DNA of 64,000 nucleotides from Lachnospiraceae bacterium P6A3 (GCA_000702085.1 KL370861.1:1-64000); one strand, 5' to 3'; shown: positions 7,027-15,203, counted from the first letter of the stretch. Notes: generated by a model not told the origin, from the sequence alone. Program-made: numbers and translations.

Positions 7027-7998
7027 ATGACGATAGAATACAGACAAAAAGCTTTAGAAGCGTTAGCTCATTACAATATAACAGCGACAGAAATAGAATT
7101 GCTGAGACACAATGAGAATCTGACCTATCGCGTGGGAAACGAGTATTTGCTGCAAATACATGAGCCGACAGAGGGGTTTTCAGCAGAGTTTTTTTACGAC
7201 GGTGTTGATCGTGTCGAGATATATAAGTCAGAACTTGATTTTCAAGCCTACTTAAAGAAACAGAGCATGCAGATACGCGAAGCAGTTGAAAACCGTTATG
7301 GTGAACTCATTACAAAGTTACAGAATGGTACATATGTTACGGTTTCGAAATGGTTGGATGGCGAATCGTTAGACAAGCTTGAGTTGAATGATGCGATCTG
7401 CTATCAGATAGGTGATATGCTTGCGCGTTTGCATCAGAAGGCAAAGGGATTCCGGGTATCACCGGTAAAAACCTATGGAAAGCAACATTGCGAATGCACG
7501 AAAAGGAGATTTCAGGCACTGGAAAATCTGGGATTAAGCAACGAGTATTCTTTAATCATGCAAAAGTGCTGTGATCATGCCGGAGCTGTATTGGAAAACG
7601 TGCAGGATGAATTTCAGATGATCCATGGGGATCTGTCTGCATCGAATATCTTGCAAACACCGGATGGGCTTGTGCCTATTGATTTTTCTTTTTTCGGTAT
7701 GGGACATCCGATGTATGATCTTGCTGTTCTGTTTGGAAATATCGGCGGATCATTGGCGCGTAGGCAACAAATGGCAGAAGGATATCGGAATACAGGCGGT
7801 ACGATCCGTTACGATGTGTTAGATGCCTGTTTTGTACTTACCTTGTTAGATTGTCTCGGAATTCATTATGAACAGTGGAGTAAGCAAGAGTGGTTTGCAC
7901 CGAGAATGCAACGGTGGAATAAGGAAAACCTGATCCCATATGTGCAGGGAGAGCGAATATATGCGGATGATTTTTATCTGTTACATGTGCAAGGATAA
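7027..7998 (+). CDS. APH-family phosphotransferase
   Basis: A 323-residue protein of the aminoglycoside/homoserine-kinase-like phosphotransferase family, the second in this region and not a close copy of the one at 3988. The catalytic loop is MIHGDLSASNIL near 199-210 (HGD), and the metal-binding motif is PIDFSFFGMGHPMYDLAV near 217-234. The N-lobe strand NEYLLQIHEP near 37-46 lacks the usual lysine and has a glutamine there, so activity is not certain. ATG at 7027 follows TAAGG at short spacing. Followed by a long palindromic spacer. Confidence 0.8.
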   Translation: MTIEYRQKALEALAHYNITATEIELLRHNENLTYRVGNEYLLQIHEPTEGFSAEFFYDGVDRVEIYKSELDFQAYLKKQSMQIREAVENRYGELITKLQNGTYVTVSKWLDGESLDKLELNDAICYQIGDMLARLHQKAKGFRVSPVKTYGKQHCECTKRRFQALENLGLSNEYSLIMQKCCDHAGAVLENVQDEFQMIHGDLSASNILQTPDGLVPIDFSFFGMGHPMYDLAVLFGNIGGSLARRQQMAEGYRNTGGTIRYDVLDACFVLTLLDCLGIHYEQWSKQEWFAPRMQRWNKENLIPYVQGERIYADDFYLLHVQG

Positions 7999-7999
7999 C

Positions 8000-8145
8000 T
8001 TTCAGTATATATGGTTAAGCAAATCGCAATTTGTTGAGCTGAGTCCATCTTCTTGACCTGGCGGTCAAGAAGCATCCCTCGCTCTAAAGAGCTCGGTCAA
8101 TTCTGATTTTTGGAGCTGAACAGTGGAGCGCTATATCGGAACATA
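8000..8145 (+). repeat. ~145-bp imperfect palindrome, attC-like
   Basis: Left end TTTCAGTATATA and right end CTATATCGGAA are imperfect inverted repeats. Inside are CAAATCGCAATTTG (8020-8033), mirrored by CAATTCTGATTTTTGG (about 8099), and a perfect central hairpin, CTTCTTGACC-TGGC-GGTCAAGAAG (8049-8072). No T-run follows the hairpin, so it is not a normal terminator. Size and folding recall integron attC sites, but the classical GTTRRRY core is not seen. Confidence 0.55.
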
Positions 8146-8185
8146 ATGTTGGCATCATCATTAACTTGCGGGAGAGTTACAGTTT

Positions 8186-8722
8186 ATGGGAAAGCAGATA
8201 AATTATTACATGGAATACGATAGCTTTTTTCTTTTGGCTCAAAAGGCTATTGAGTTGGGGTGTGAAATAATACCCTTTAGTGATGATGATTTGAAGCGAG
8301 GCTATTCATCTGATGTGATTTCGAAAGAAAACAGGAGGTATTGTTTTCATGTTCCTGAAGCTGGTGAAATAGAAACTGAGCAACTGGGTGGCAAAGAGCA
8401 TGTGGTTAACGGATATAATGCAAGCGGAATCACAATTATCGAAGCCGATTTTTCATTCATAGACAGTAAGCAGAGATTTATAACGAGGTCCCGAATTTAC
8501 TGTATTTCAGACTATTATGATGCGGATGGCAATCTGATTAAAAGGCCGGATTGCGTAACGAAGGTATATGAATCATTGGCAAGATACGTAAAAAAATTAG
8601 CTCCGTATACGGAAGTAGAGTACCGTCCTGCCAATACACGTTACGACAAGGTAAAGCAGAAAGTCTACATTACGCCACAATGCTTGGCATTAGTTAATGA
8701 ACAAGACTATGGTCTGCACTGA
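8186..8722 (+). CDS. Protein of unknown function
   Basis: A 178-residue soluble protein, not recognised. It begins MGKQINYYMEYDSFFLLAQKA, a start seen in small uncharacterised clostridial proteins. It contains an IIEADFSFID segment near 92-101 and has no signal peptide or membrane segment. GGGAGAG lies upstream of the ATG. It sits between two boundary elements (8000-8145 and about 8785-8815), so it looks like a single cassette. Confidence 0.65.
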   Translation: MGKQINYYMEYDSFFLLAQKAIELGCEIIPFSDDDLKRGYSSDVISKENRRYCFHVPEAGEIETEQLGGKEHVVNGYNASGITIIEADFSFIDSKQRFITRSRIYCISDYYDADGNLIKRPDCVTKVYESLARYVKKLAPYTEVEYRPANTRYDKVKQKVYITPQCLALVNEQDYGLH

Positions 8723-8784
8723 ATAACTATCAAGAACGGAGAATTAAAAACAATCTATAACTTTTCGTTTGCCGGAAAGAACAA

Positions 8785-8815
8785 CGGAGCGTTATACCGG
8801 AAGATAAGTTAGCTA
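8785..8815 (+). repeat. Cassette-boundary motif GCGTTATACCGGAAGATAAG
   Basis: GGAGCGTTATACCGGAAGATAAG lies 60-90 bases after the preceding stop. It is the best consensus copy of the right-hand boundary motif. Confidence 0.6.
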
Positions 8816-8852
8816 AGAATATTTTGGTATTCCTAAATGATGAGGGAAAGAA

Positions 8853-9050
8853 ATGACACGAGATGAACTGATTTTGCTGGTTGACAAAATAATGAAATGT
8901 CAAGGCACTGAAAAAGAAATTGATGAAATGATAAAATTATTAAAAAAGAATGTAATAGATCCGGAAGTCACTAATTATATTTTTTATGAAGAAAACACAC
9001 CGGAAGAAGTTGTTGATAAGGCCTTAGCTTATAAGCCAATTATTTTGTAA
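8853..9050 (+). CDS. E9imm-like / colicin-immunity-like small protein
   Basis: A 65-residue acidic helical protein. The pattern EEIDEMIKLLKKNVIDPEVTNYIFY followed by TPEEVVDKALAY resembles the DNase-colicin immunity (E9imm) layout, where LxxHFEExxxHPxxSDLIYYP is followed by a helix. No toxin gene is next to it. Orphan immunity-like peptides are common in Firmicutes, and this one may protect against a foreign nuclease toxin; this is inference. GAGGG ribosome site upstream. Confidence 0.5.
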   Translation: MTRDELILLVDKIMKCQGTEKEIDEMIKLLKKNVIDPEVTNYIFYEENTPEEVVDKALAYKPIIL

Positions 9051-9087
9051 TATTTTGGTTTTGCGCACTAACGTAGAGTTATATATC

Positions 9088-9168
9088 GGTATATATTTAG
9101 AGCCAAAGAATTGTCAGTTTCAAGACGCTCTTTCCGTTCTTTCCGGAGAACTCATAAAAAAGACATAA
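9088..9168 (+). pseudogene. Remnant 3' end of a second ABC-like gene copy
   Basis: Read in frame from 9091 it gives IYLEPKNCQFQDALSVLSGE and then LIKKT before a stop. The first 14 residues match the end of the protein at 1398-2063 with one change. Only the last ~26 codons remain. The extra 11 residues after FQDAL show how the intact protein ended and imply the copy at 1398 is truncated. Confidence 0.75.
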
Positions 9169-9173
9169 AAAAA

Positions 9174-9326
9174 CAGACCCGAAGGTCTGTAAATAAAGAA
9201 CGAGACATAATGTTATGTAAACCATCGTGTCTCACCCGTGTCTTTTGAATCAGAGGCTCTCCCAAACTATTGATTTTACCGGGTTTCTTATAATTTTATC
9301 GATTCGAATCTTCTCGCGCACGCTTA
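9174..9326 (+). repeat. 153-bp direct repeat, copy 2 (repeat B)
   Basis: About 95% identical to 2134-2286, in the same order behind an ABC-like 3' end. The starting hairpin CAGACC-CGAA-GGTCTG is perfect here. The 9051-9669 spacer holds the pseudogene, this repeat, two terminators and a repeated GAGCCTGCGGCTC hairpin; no other gene is seen. Confidence 0.85.
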
Positions 9327-9330
9327 AAAA

Positions 9331-9366
9331 AAGCAGAATCGGCATGAAGCCGATTCTGTTTTTTTA
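9331..9366 (+). terminator. Rho-independent terminator
   Basis: Perfect 10-bp stem CAGAATCGGC-ATGAA-GCCGATTCTG followed by seven T residues. A run of A before it makes it likely to work in both directions. It occupies the same place after CGCACGCTTA as the terminator of repeat A. Confidence 0.85.
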
Positions 9367-9550
9367 TGAGCCTGCGGCTCATATTCGAACGAGTTCGATC
9401 TACACTCCGTTTCGGTCGGCGCAGGACTGACATCCACTGGATGTAAGCAATAAGCGAAGCGTTTGCCAGCGCCTCTCTCACGCACACTCTAAAAAAGAAA
9501 AGGATAGGCATGAATGCTTATCCTTTTTCTTTTTATGAGCCTGCGGCTCT
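9367..9550 (+). repeat. Duplicated TTTTTATGAGCCTGCGGCTC tails around a non-coding spacer
   Basis: TTTTTATGAGCCTGCGGCTC occurs after the terminator at 9331 (about 9361-9380) and again after the next one (about 9531-9550). GAGCC-TGC-GGCTC is a small hairpin. The spacer between them holds hairpin-rich sequence without a supported gene and ends in CTCACGCACACTCTA, a degenerate form of CGCGCACGCTTA. Confidence 0.6.
9495..9531 (+). terminator. Rho-independent terminator, bidirectional
   Basis: AAAAGGATA-G-GCAT-GA-ATGC-T-TATCCTTTTT stem with A- and T-runs on either side. It closes the accessory region before the membrane-protein gene. Confidence 0.8.
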
Positions 9551-9669
9551 GAAATAGGACTATAGAGAGAAGACAGTAACATAAAAATTCTGTAAAATAG
9601 ATAAATGATAGAAGACAATCTATTAAAGCCGCTTTGCGGATAAGGAAATTCTAAAAATAGGAGTAAGTT

Positions 9670-10173
9670 ATGACATCTGATATTTCTGTAATAGGTGGAG
9701 CTGACGGCCCTACGTCGGTATTTCTGGCAGGAGAATTGGGGCCCGGTCCGTTAAATATACTTGGACTTATATTTGTAGTCCTGCTTTTGATCCCGAATAT
9801 TGTTTATGCGGTAAAGAACCGGGATGAGAAAAACCGGTGTACAAACAAGGTTATGAATGTGATCGAACAGACAGGCAGATACGGATGCATGTTCCTGATG
9901 ATATTTAATATAGGAATATTGGAATTCGGATTTGGCTCCGCGGGGATGTTTTTGACATACCTTTTCGGTAATACTTTGCTTATGCTCGGATACTGGATAA
10001 TATGGGTTTTTTATTTCAAAACGCGGACTTATCCCGTACAAATGGCTCTGGCTATAATACCTGCGGTATTGTTTTTGCTGAGCGGCATTACCATGAGGCA
10101 TTATTTGCTGGTCGTATTTGCGGTTTTGTTCGGAATCGGCCATATATATGTAACGAACAAAAACCGTGTATGA
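9670..10173 (+). CDS. Membrane protein with IGGADGPTS N-terminal motif
   Basis: A 167-residue protein with about five hydrophobic segments (roughly residues 28-46, 75-95, 98-118, 126-140 and 143-160). Its first 20 residues contain SVIGGADGPTSVFLAGE, a motif known from sodium-pumping decarboxylase beta subunits (IGGADGPTAI). The rest is not that family and is too short. I know this leader from other small clostridial membrane proteins only loosely, so no function is assigned. GGAG lies about 6 bases before the ATG. It stands alone, between the accessory region and the signalling operon. Confidence 0.7.
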   Translation: MTSDISVIGGADGPTSVFLAGELGPGPLNILGLIFVVLLLIPNIVYAVKNRDEKNRCTNKVMNVIEQTGRYGCMFLMIFNIGILEFGFGSAGMFLTYLFGNTLLMLGYWIIWVFYFKTRTYPVQMALAIIPAVLFLLSGITMRHYLLVVFAVLFGIGHIYVTNKNRV

Positions 10174-10195
10174 GCGGTAAAACGAGCTGTTTTCA

Positions 10196-10224
10196 TTGAA
10201 GAACGGTCGTTATAAGGATATAAT
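10196..10224 (+). promoter_or_regulatory. Sigma-A-type promoter for the sensor operon
   Basis: TTGAAG (10196-10201), 17-base spacer, TATAAT (10219-10224), about 80 bases upstream of the solute-binding protein gene. Confidence 0.65.
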
Positions 10225-10302
10225 GTAGATGCGTATGTGATCAGTGCTTTACCTTGTCAGAACAGCAAAGAGATTTGCTCAGATCCGGGAGGAAAAGATA
10301 GC

Positions 10303-11592
10303 ATGAAAAAGATGATCGGTATCATTTTAGCCATAAGCATTATAGCGTCCCTGACGGCCTGCGGCGGCAAACAGGCCGGAGATGAATCGGAAGGCTTCAC
10401 CCCGGCTTTTGATACAAACACAAGCTGCAGCATCACAATAGCCGGAACTTATGATAATTTTGAAGCTCTTGAGGCTGAATTTGACAGATTTAACGAGATA
10501 TATCCCAATGTTCAGTTAAACTATGTGAAGCTTGATGATTATAACAACATTTTGGGGACTGTCCTTGAAGGCAGTGACGCTCCCAATGTTTTCTTTTCCT
10601 ATACATGGATGTATGAAAACGCTAAATATGATCAGGTTATAGCTCATATGGAAGATCTTTCCGATTCCTCCCTGAACATAAATCTGGGCTGCATTCGTCC
10701 CAGCCTCCTTAATCACGATGACGCCGGCCACGTTATGATGGTTCCCGTTTTCTCCAGAAGCTACGGAATGCTGGTTAATAATGATCTGTTTGAAAAGGAA
10801 GGCCTCAGTGTGCCTGCTACCTGGACCGAACTGATTAATGTATGTGAAGAGTTCAGTAAAAAAGGTTACTCCAGTCCCATGATGGGATACAGTCAGAATT
10901 CGTCCAGCTGTTTCATGTATACTGTCGCATATCCGCTGTTTGCGGCTACGCTTTCGGATAATCCGGAAGCACTTGCACTTGCCAATGAATTGGACCCTGC
11001 TGCGGGTGAATATATGCGTCCCGCACTCGAAAAAGTGCAGCAGCTGATTCAAAGCGGATGTATAGATCTTAATGAATGCGATACGATCGAGGACAATTAT
11101 ACTCAGGTAATCCTTCGCTTCTTTGAAGGTGATGTGCCGATGATGATCTGCGCAGGGGATACCGTATCAGGTACCAAAAAGAGGGAAAGCCAGTCAGAGG
11201 CATTTTCAGCATCCCCCTTTGACTACACATTTGTACCGATTCCGCTTACGGATGAAGGCGGATATTTTATAGACAGTCCTTCCGTTGAGTTCTCGGTTAA
11301 CAAGGACTGTGATAATCTTGATATGACCAATGAGTTTATGAGATTTCTGATCTCAAATACCGAGCTGGATGAAATGGCTTCGGTGAAACGACTGGTAACT
11401 CCCACTGCCGATCTGTCATTTGATTCGGTCTATGCTCCTTTCGGTCAGGTGCCTTCTGAACGTATACTTTCTCCTGAGGTGCTCGGCATTACGGATTCTC
11501 TTACAACCCAGATAAGAATCGCAGCGTTTCAAGTCGGAAAAGGCGATATCACCATAGATGATGCTGTCGCTATGTATGGAACCTTTGAATAA
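10303..11592 (+). CDS. Extracellular solute-binding lipoprotein, family 1
   Basis: A 429-residue lipoprotein with a signal peptide ending in SLTACGG (lipobox LTAC, residues 16-19), so it is anchored outside the cell membrane. The body is a carbohydrate-type (MalE/UgpB) binding protein: EFDRFNEIYPNVQLNYV near 50-66, and FSRSYGMLVNNDLFEKEGLS with TWTELINVCEEF near 145-185. No permease genes follow. Instead a histidine kinase gene starts 15 bases downstream, so it probably presents a ligand to that sensor. The start at 10303 follows GGGAGG; a longer frame upstream lacks a signal peptide. Confidence 0.88.
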   Translation: MKKMIGIILAISIIASLTACGGKQAGDESEGFTPAFDTNTSCSITIAGTYDNFEALEAEFDRFNEIYPNVQLNYVKLDDYNNILGTVLEGSDAPNVFFSYTWMYENAKYDQVIAHMEDLSDSSLNINLGCIRPSLLNHDDAGHVMMVPVFSRSYGMLVNNDLFEKEGLSVPATWTELINVCEEFSKKGYSSPMMGYSQNSSSCFMYTVAYPLFAATLSDNPEALALANELDPAAGEYMRPALEKVQQLIQSGCIDLNECDTIEDNYTQVILRFFEGDVPMMICAGDTVSGTKKRESQSEAFSASPFDYTFVPIPLTDEGGYFIDSPSVEFSVNKDCDNLDMTNEFMRFLISNTELDEMASVKRLVTPTADLSFDSVYAPFGQVPSERILSPEVLGITDSLTTQIRIAAFQVGKGDITIDDAVAMYGTFE

Positions 11593-11607
11593 AACGGAGG
11601 AGGACTT

Positions 11608-14433
11608 GTGAAAAAAGCGCCGGTCATTATTCCCAATCTTCTTATAATCGGTTTTATTCTGCTCTTTATCGTTCTGTATGCAAATTTCAGGGTAAAAGAC
11701 AGTAACCAAAAATCCATAGAAGAATATGAGAAGATGACTGTTACCGTTAATCAGATCATCACCAACTATCTTGAGGATGAGCAGCATCTGTGCGATCTGT
11801 GGTCTAACTATGTCAACAGATCTGCTGAGAGCGGAACACCCATGACCGCAGAAGAGGTCATCTCTTATATCAGAAAGGTCAAGATATCTCCCGAGATATC
11901 AGGTCATCTTATTTTCATGGACGATCCCAAACTATCCGGAATATCAACAACTGAAAACCCGGTCAGCCCGGGCGATTTTTCGGTTTCCTATAAGAATGTT
12001 TCAATCTTCGACAATCTCGACAGTGTAAGTAACATTGACGGCGTGGTCAATCTTACAAGGGCTTACACAAATCCCATGAACGGCATACAATCCATTGCAT
12101 TTATGAATTATGTTCAGGTGCTCGACCCGGACACAGGGGAGTTAAAGACCGGCCTTTTAATGAGGGTGGTTCCTTTAAGCCGCCTTGAGCAGAAACTGGT
12201 ATTCTTAAGCGGAGAATACGAGAACGTTGAAATAAGTCTTATAGACAAGGATGGCAATTATATCATCCATGGAAAGTCATTTAAAAACAGCAATTTCTTT
12301 GAATATTATAAATCATACAATCAGGTAACTCGGGAAGAGCTGGAACGCGTTAAGAATGAGATCATCGGCGGAGTGGGCTCGATGACAATCAAAAACTCGA
12401 AGGGTGAGGACTGCATGTTATCCTATTTGCCCCTGGAGTCTTTGAAAGTCTGGTATCTGATTGCATACATTCCCAAGGACGAACTTGTGGAAGACCGGGT
12501 AGTTGACTGGCTTTTGCTGGGAACGGTTTCGGTCGGACTGATCATTTTGCTGGTATATAATTTTGTAATAATGATGATCTATAACCGCAAACTGGCAGAA
12601 GCGGCGCAGGAGGCCAATCAGGCCAATAATGCGAAGTCATATTTCCTGTCGACCATGTCACATGATATCCGAACTCCCATGAATGCCATTTTGGGACTTA
12701 ATGAAATGGTGCTGAGAGACAGCAACGACGAGACTGTTATCGGTTATTCCGAAAGTATCCGTACGGCCGGAAATACTCTGCTTGGGCTTATAAATGATAT
12801 TCTGGACTTTTCCAAGATTGAAGCCGGCAGAATGGATATCATCAATGTAGACTACAGCTTTGTATCTCTGCTGAACGATCTGGTAAATATGGTGCAGAAG
12901 AAAGCGGAAGATAAAGGCCTTGCCATCAACATCGATATCGACAGTGAGATTCCTTCGATCCTTCACGGAGATGAGATAAGGATAAAGCAGATCATAACAA
13001 ATATCCTTTCGAATGCAGTAAAATATACCAAGGAAGGCTCTGTTACATTCACCGCCGGATTTGAAAAGATACCGGACAACTCCGATACCATTATTCTGAA
13101 GATAAGTGTTGCCGATACGGGAATCGGTATCAAACCCGAGGACATGGACAGGCTGTTCAAGGCCTTCGAACGTATCGAAGAAAAAAGAAACCGTAACATC
13201 GAAGGAACCGGTCTTGGAATGACCATTGCCCAGAGTTTTCTTGCCATGATGGGAAGCTGCCTTCAGGTTAAGAGCACCTACGGAGAAGGCTCTGTGTTTT
13301 CTTTTGACCTGGAACAGAAAGTGGTTAAGTGGGAGCCTGTCGGAGACTACGAGGAAGCATTCAGACTTTCGCTTAAAGAAAGACATAATTATCGGGAGAA
13401 GTTTACGGCGCCTCATGCGAAGGTACTTGTTGTCGATGATACGCCCGTCAATCTTACGGTGTTTACAAGTCTGCTATCCCGTACAAAGATTCAGATCGAT
13501 ACCGCAGATAATGGAGATGAAGCGGTACGGATGTACAAAACCAAGCATTATGATGTCATTTTCCTGGATCATATGATGCCCGACAAAGACGGTATCGAAA
13601 CTCTTGCGGAAATGAGAAGTCTTAAAGATACACCGAACGATGAGACGAAGGTCATCTGTCTTACCGCAAATGCCATATCCGGAATGCGTGAGATGTATAT
13701 AAATGCGGGCTTTGATGATTATCTTACCAAGCCTATAGATCCCGACAGACTGGAAGCTATGCTTTTACATTATCTGCCGAAAGGTAAGATAGCGCCTGCA
13801 TCGGATGATGATTCGGATGATGATTTTGTTCTTCCCGATTTCATCTTCCGGTTGGAAGAAATCGATGTTAACTCGGGACTGACCCATTGCGGAAACAGAG
13901 AGTCGTATATGGCAACGCTTAAGATGTATCTTGATACCGCCTCTAAGAATGCCGATGACATCGAAAAGTTCTGGTCGGCCAAGGATTTAAGGAATACCAC
14001 CATAAAAGTTCACGCACTAAAGAGTACGTCCAGAGTTATCGGTGCATTGGAACTGGGAGAGTTTGCTGCAAAGCTTGAGAAGGCCGGAGACCTGGGCGAT
14101 ACGGAGACTCTTGAAAGGGAACTTCCAAAGCTCGTCTCGAGTTACAGGAAGCTGGCTGAGAAGCTGGAACCGTTAAACGAACAGGGTGATTCAAAGGGTG
14201 ATGACGAAAGACCTCTGATCACCGCAGAGGAATTAAGTGAAGCCTACAGGACTTTATCAGAGTTCTGCGAAAGCTATGATTATGACAGCGTGGTTCATAT
14301 TGCACAATCTCTGGAACGATACAGGATTCCCGAAGATGAGGCAACACGGGTTGACGCGATCATAAAAGCCGTGGATAATTTCGATTATGAATTAATTCCG
14401 GGGATAATATCCGGGGAAGTTGGACAGATATGA
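11608..14433 (+). CDS. Hybrid sensor histidine kinase with receiver and HPt domains
   Basis: A 941-residue membrane sensor. There is one transmembrane helix near 10-25, an extracytoplasmic sensing region to about 295 (Cache-like by length and LIDKDGNYIIHG), and a second helix near 305-330. HisKA follows with SHDIRTPMNAI (His about 352). The ATPase domain has N box NILSNAVKY, G1 DTGIGI and G2 GTGLGM. A receiver has VVDDTPVNL and phospho-acceptor Asp in FLDHMMPD near 653. The C-terminal HPt has VHALKSTS (His about 802). All key residues are present, so a full phosphorelay within one protein is expected. GTG start with GGAGGAGG just upstream. The preceding binding lipoprotein is the likely input. 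Confidence 0.92.
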   Translation: MKKAPVIIPNLLIIGFILLFIVLYANFRVKDSNQKSIEEYEKMTVTVNQIITNYLEDEQHLCDLWSNYVNRSAESGTPMTAEEVISYIRKVKISPEISGHLIFMDDPKLSGISTTENPVSPGDFSVSYKNVSIFDNLDSVSNIDGVVNLTRAYTNPMNGIQSIAFMNYVQVLDPDTGELKTGLLMRVVPLSRLEQKLVFLSGEYENVEISLIDKDGNYIIHGKSFKNSNFFEYYKSYNQVTREELERVKNEIIGGVGSMTIKNSKGEDCMLSYLPLESLKVWYLIAYIPKDELVEDRVVDWLLLGTVSVGLIILLVYNFVIMMIYNRKLAEAAQEANQANNAKSYFLSTMSHDIRTPMNAILGLNEMVLRDSNDETVIGYSESIRTAGNTLLGLINDILDFSKIEAGRMDIINVDYSFVSLLNDLVNMVQKKAEDKGLAINIDIDSEIPSILHGDEIRIKQIITNILSNAVKYTKEGSVTFTAGFEKIPDNSDTIILKISVADTGIGIKPEDMDRLFKAFERIEEKRNRNIEGTGLGMTIAQSFLAMMGSCLQVKSTYGEGSVFSFDLEQKVVKWEPVGDYEEAFRLSLKERHNYREKFTAPHAKVLVVDDTPVNLTVFTSLLSRTKIQIDTADNGDEAVRMYKTKHYDVIFLDHMMPDKDGIETLAEMRSLKDTPNDETKVICLTANAISGMREMYINAGFDDYLTKPIDPDRLEAMLLHYLPKGKIAPASDDDSDDDFVLPDFIFRLEEIDVNSGLTHCGNRESYMATLKMYLDTASKNADDIEKFWSAKDLRNTTIKVHALKSTSRVIGALELGEFAAKLEKAGDLGDTETLERELPKLVSSYRKLAEKLEPLNEQGDSKGDDERPLITAEELSEAYRTLSEFCESYDYDSVVHIAQSLERYRIPEDEATRVDAIIKAVDNFDYELIPGIISGEVGQI

Positions 14434-15203
14434 CGAAATCAAAAATACTTATTATAAGTCAGGGATCCGGCTTTATGGCGGATGCGCTCGACAATAATCT
14501 CAAAGGAATGGGATTTGAAACGGAATTTGCGGAGCCCGTGGTTAAGAAGATTGAAGCCGGAAGGGCAGACTGCGATATAGTTCTGTTGCTTGCCGGAGAT
14601 TATGTGTATGACTCCGTGGATGCTCTTGTTTACATCAAGGACATAACCGCGGATGATGACATTCCCTTGTGCGTAATCGGATATAATAAGGAACTTGTCG
14701 AAATAGGAAAGTATATTCCGGAAGAGTGTATTAGCAGAACATTCAAACGTCCCTTTGATGCAAAGTATGTTGCCGATGAGTTAAAGGCGGTTGCCGAAGT
14801 GGCGTCGGAAAACAGATTGGGGAAGCGCATTCTTTTGGTTGATGACGATCCGACTTTCCTTAAGATGCTCCAGGGATGGCTTTCGGATAGATACCGTATC
14901 ACGGCGGTCAAATCCGGAATGCAGGCCATTACCTATATTGCAAATCACAAGCCGGATCTTATATTGCTCGATTATGATATGCCCATAACTCCGGGACCGC
15001 AGGTAATGGAGATGATCAGAAGTGAGATCAGTGCATCCGAAATACCGATCATTTTCCTCACCGGCAAATCGGACCGTGAAAGTATTATGAACGTTATGAA
15101 GCTTAAGCCTCAGGGATATTTGTTAAAAGCAATGAGCAGAGATGAAATCGTGGCTGCCGTTGATAATTTCTTTATTGGACATAAGTGGGATTACCTTAAC
15201 TGA
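14430..15203 (+). CDS. Response regulator with one degenerate and one intact receiver domain
   Basis: A 257-residue protein, overlapping the kinase stop by 4 bases. Residues 1-120 have the fold pattern of a receiver (KILIISQGSG, CDIVLLLAGDY, PLCVIGYN, TFKRPF) but lack the acidic pocket and phospho-Asp. Residues 130-250 form an intact receiver: ILLVDDDPTF, LILLDYDMP with the Asp, IIFLTGKSD and a K in YLLKAM. No output domain follows, so it is probably a relay or partner protein between the kinase and the HD-GYP protein. Confidence 0.85.
   Translation: MTKSKILIISQGSGFMADALDNNLKGMGFETEFAEPVVKKIEAGRADCDIVLLLAGDYVYDSVDALVYIKDITADDDIPLCVIGYNKELVEIGKYIPEECISRTFKRPFDAKYVADELKAVAEVASENRLGKRILLVDDDPTFLKMLQGWLSDRYRITAVKSGMQAITYIANHKPDLILLDYDMPITPGPQVMEMIRSEISASEIPIIFLTGKSDRESIMNVMKLKPQGYLLKAMSRDEIVAAVDNFFIGHKWDYLN

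Noticed and set aside
8074-8092. Second small hairpin GCTCTAAAGAGC as a terminator
   Set aside because: No T-run follows, and it lies within the larger palindrome.
1-9600. Classical integron
   Set aside because: No integrase gene and no GTTRRRY/RYYYAAC cores at the boundary elements; only the general layout is similar.
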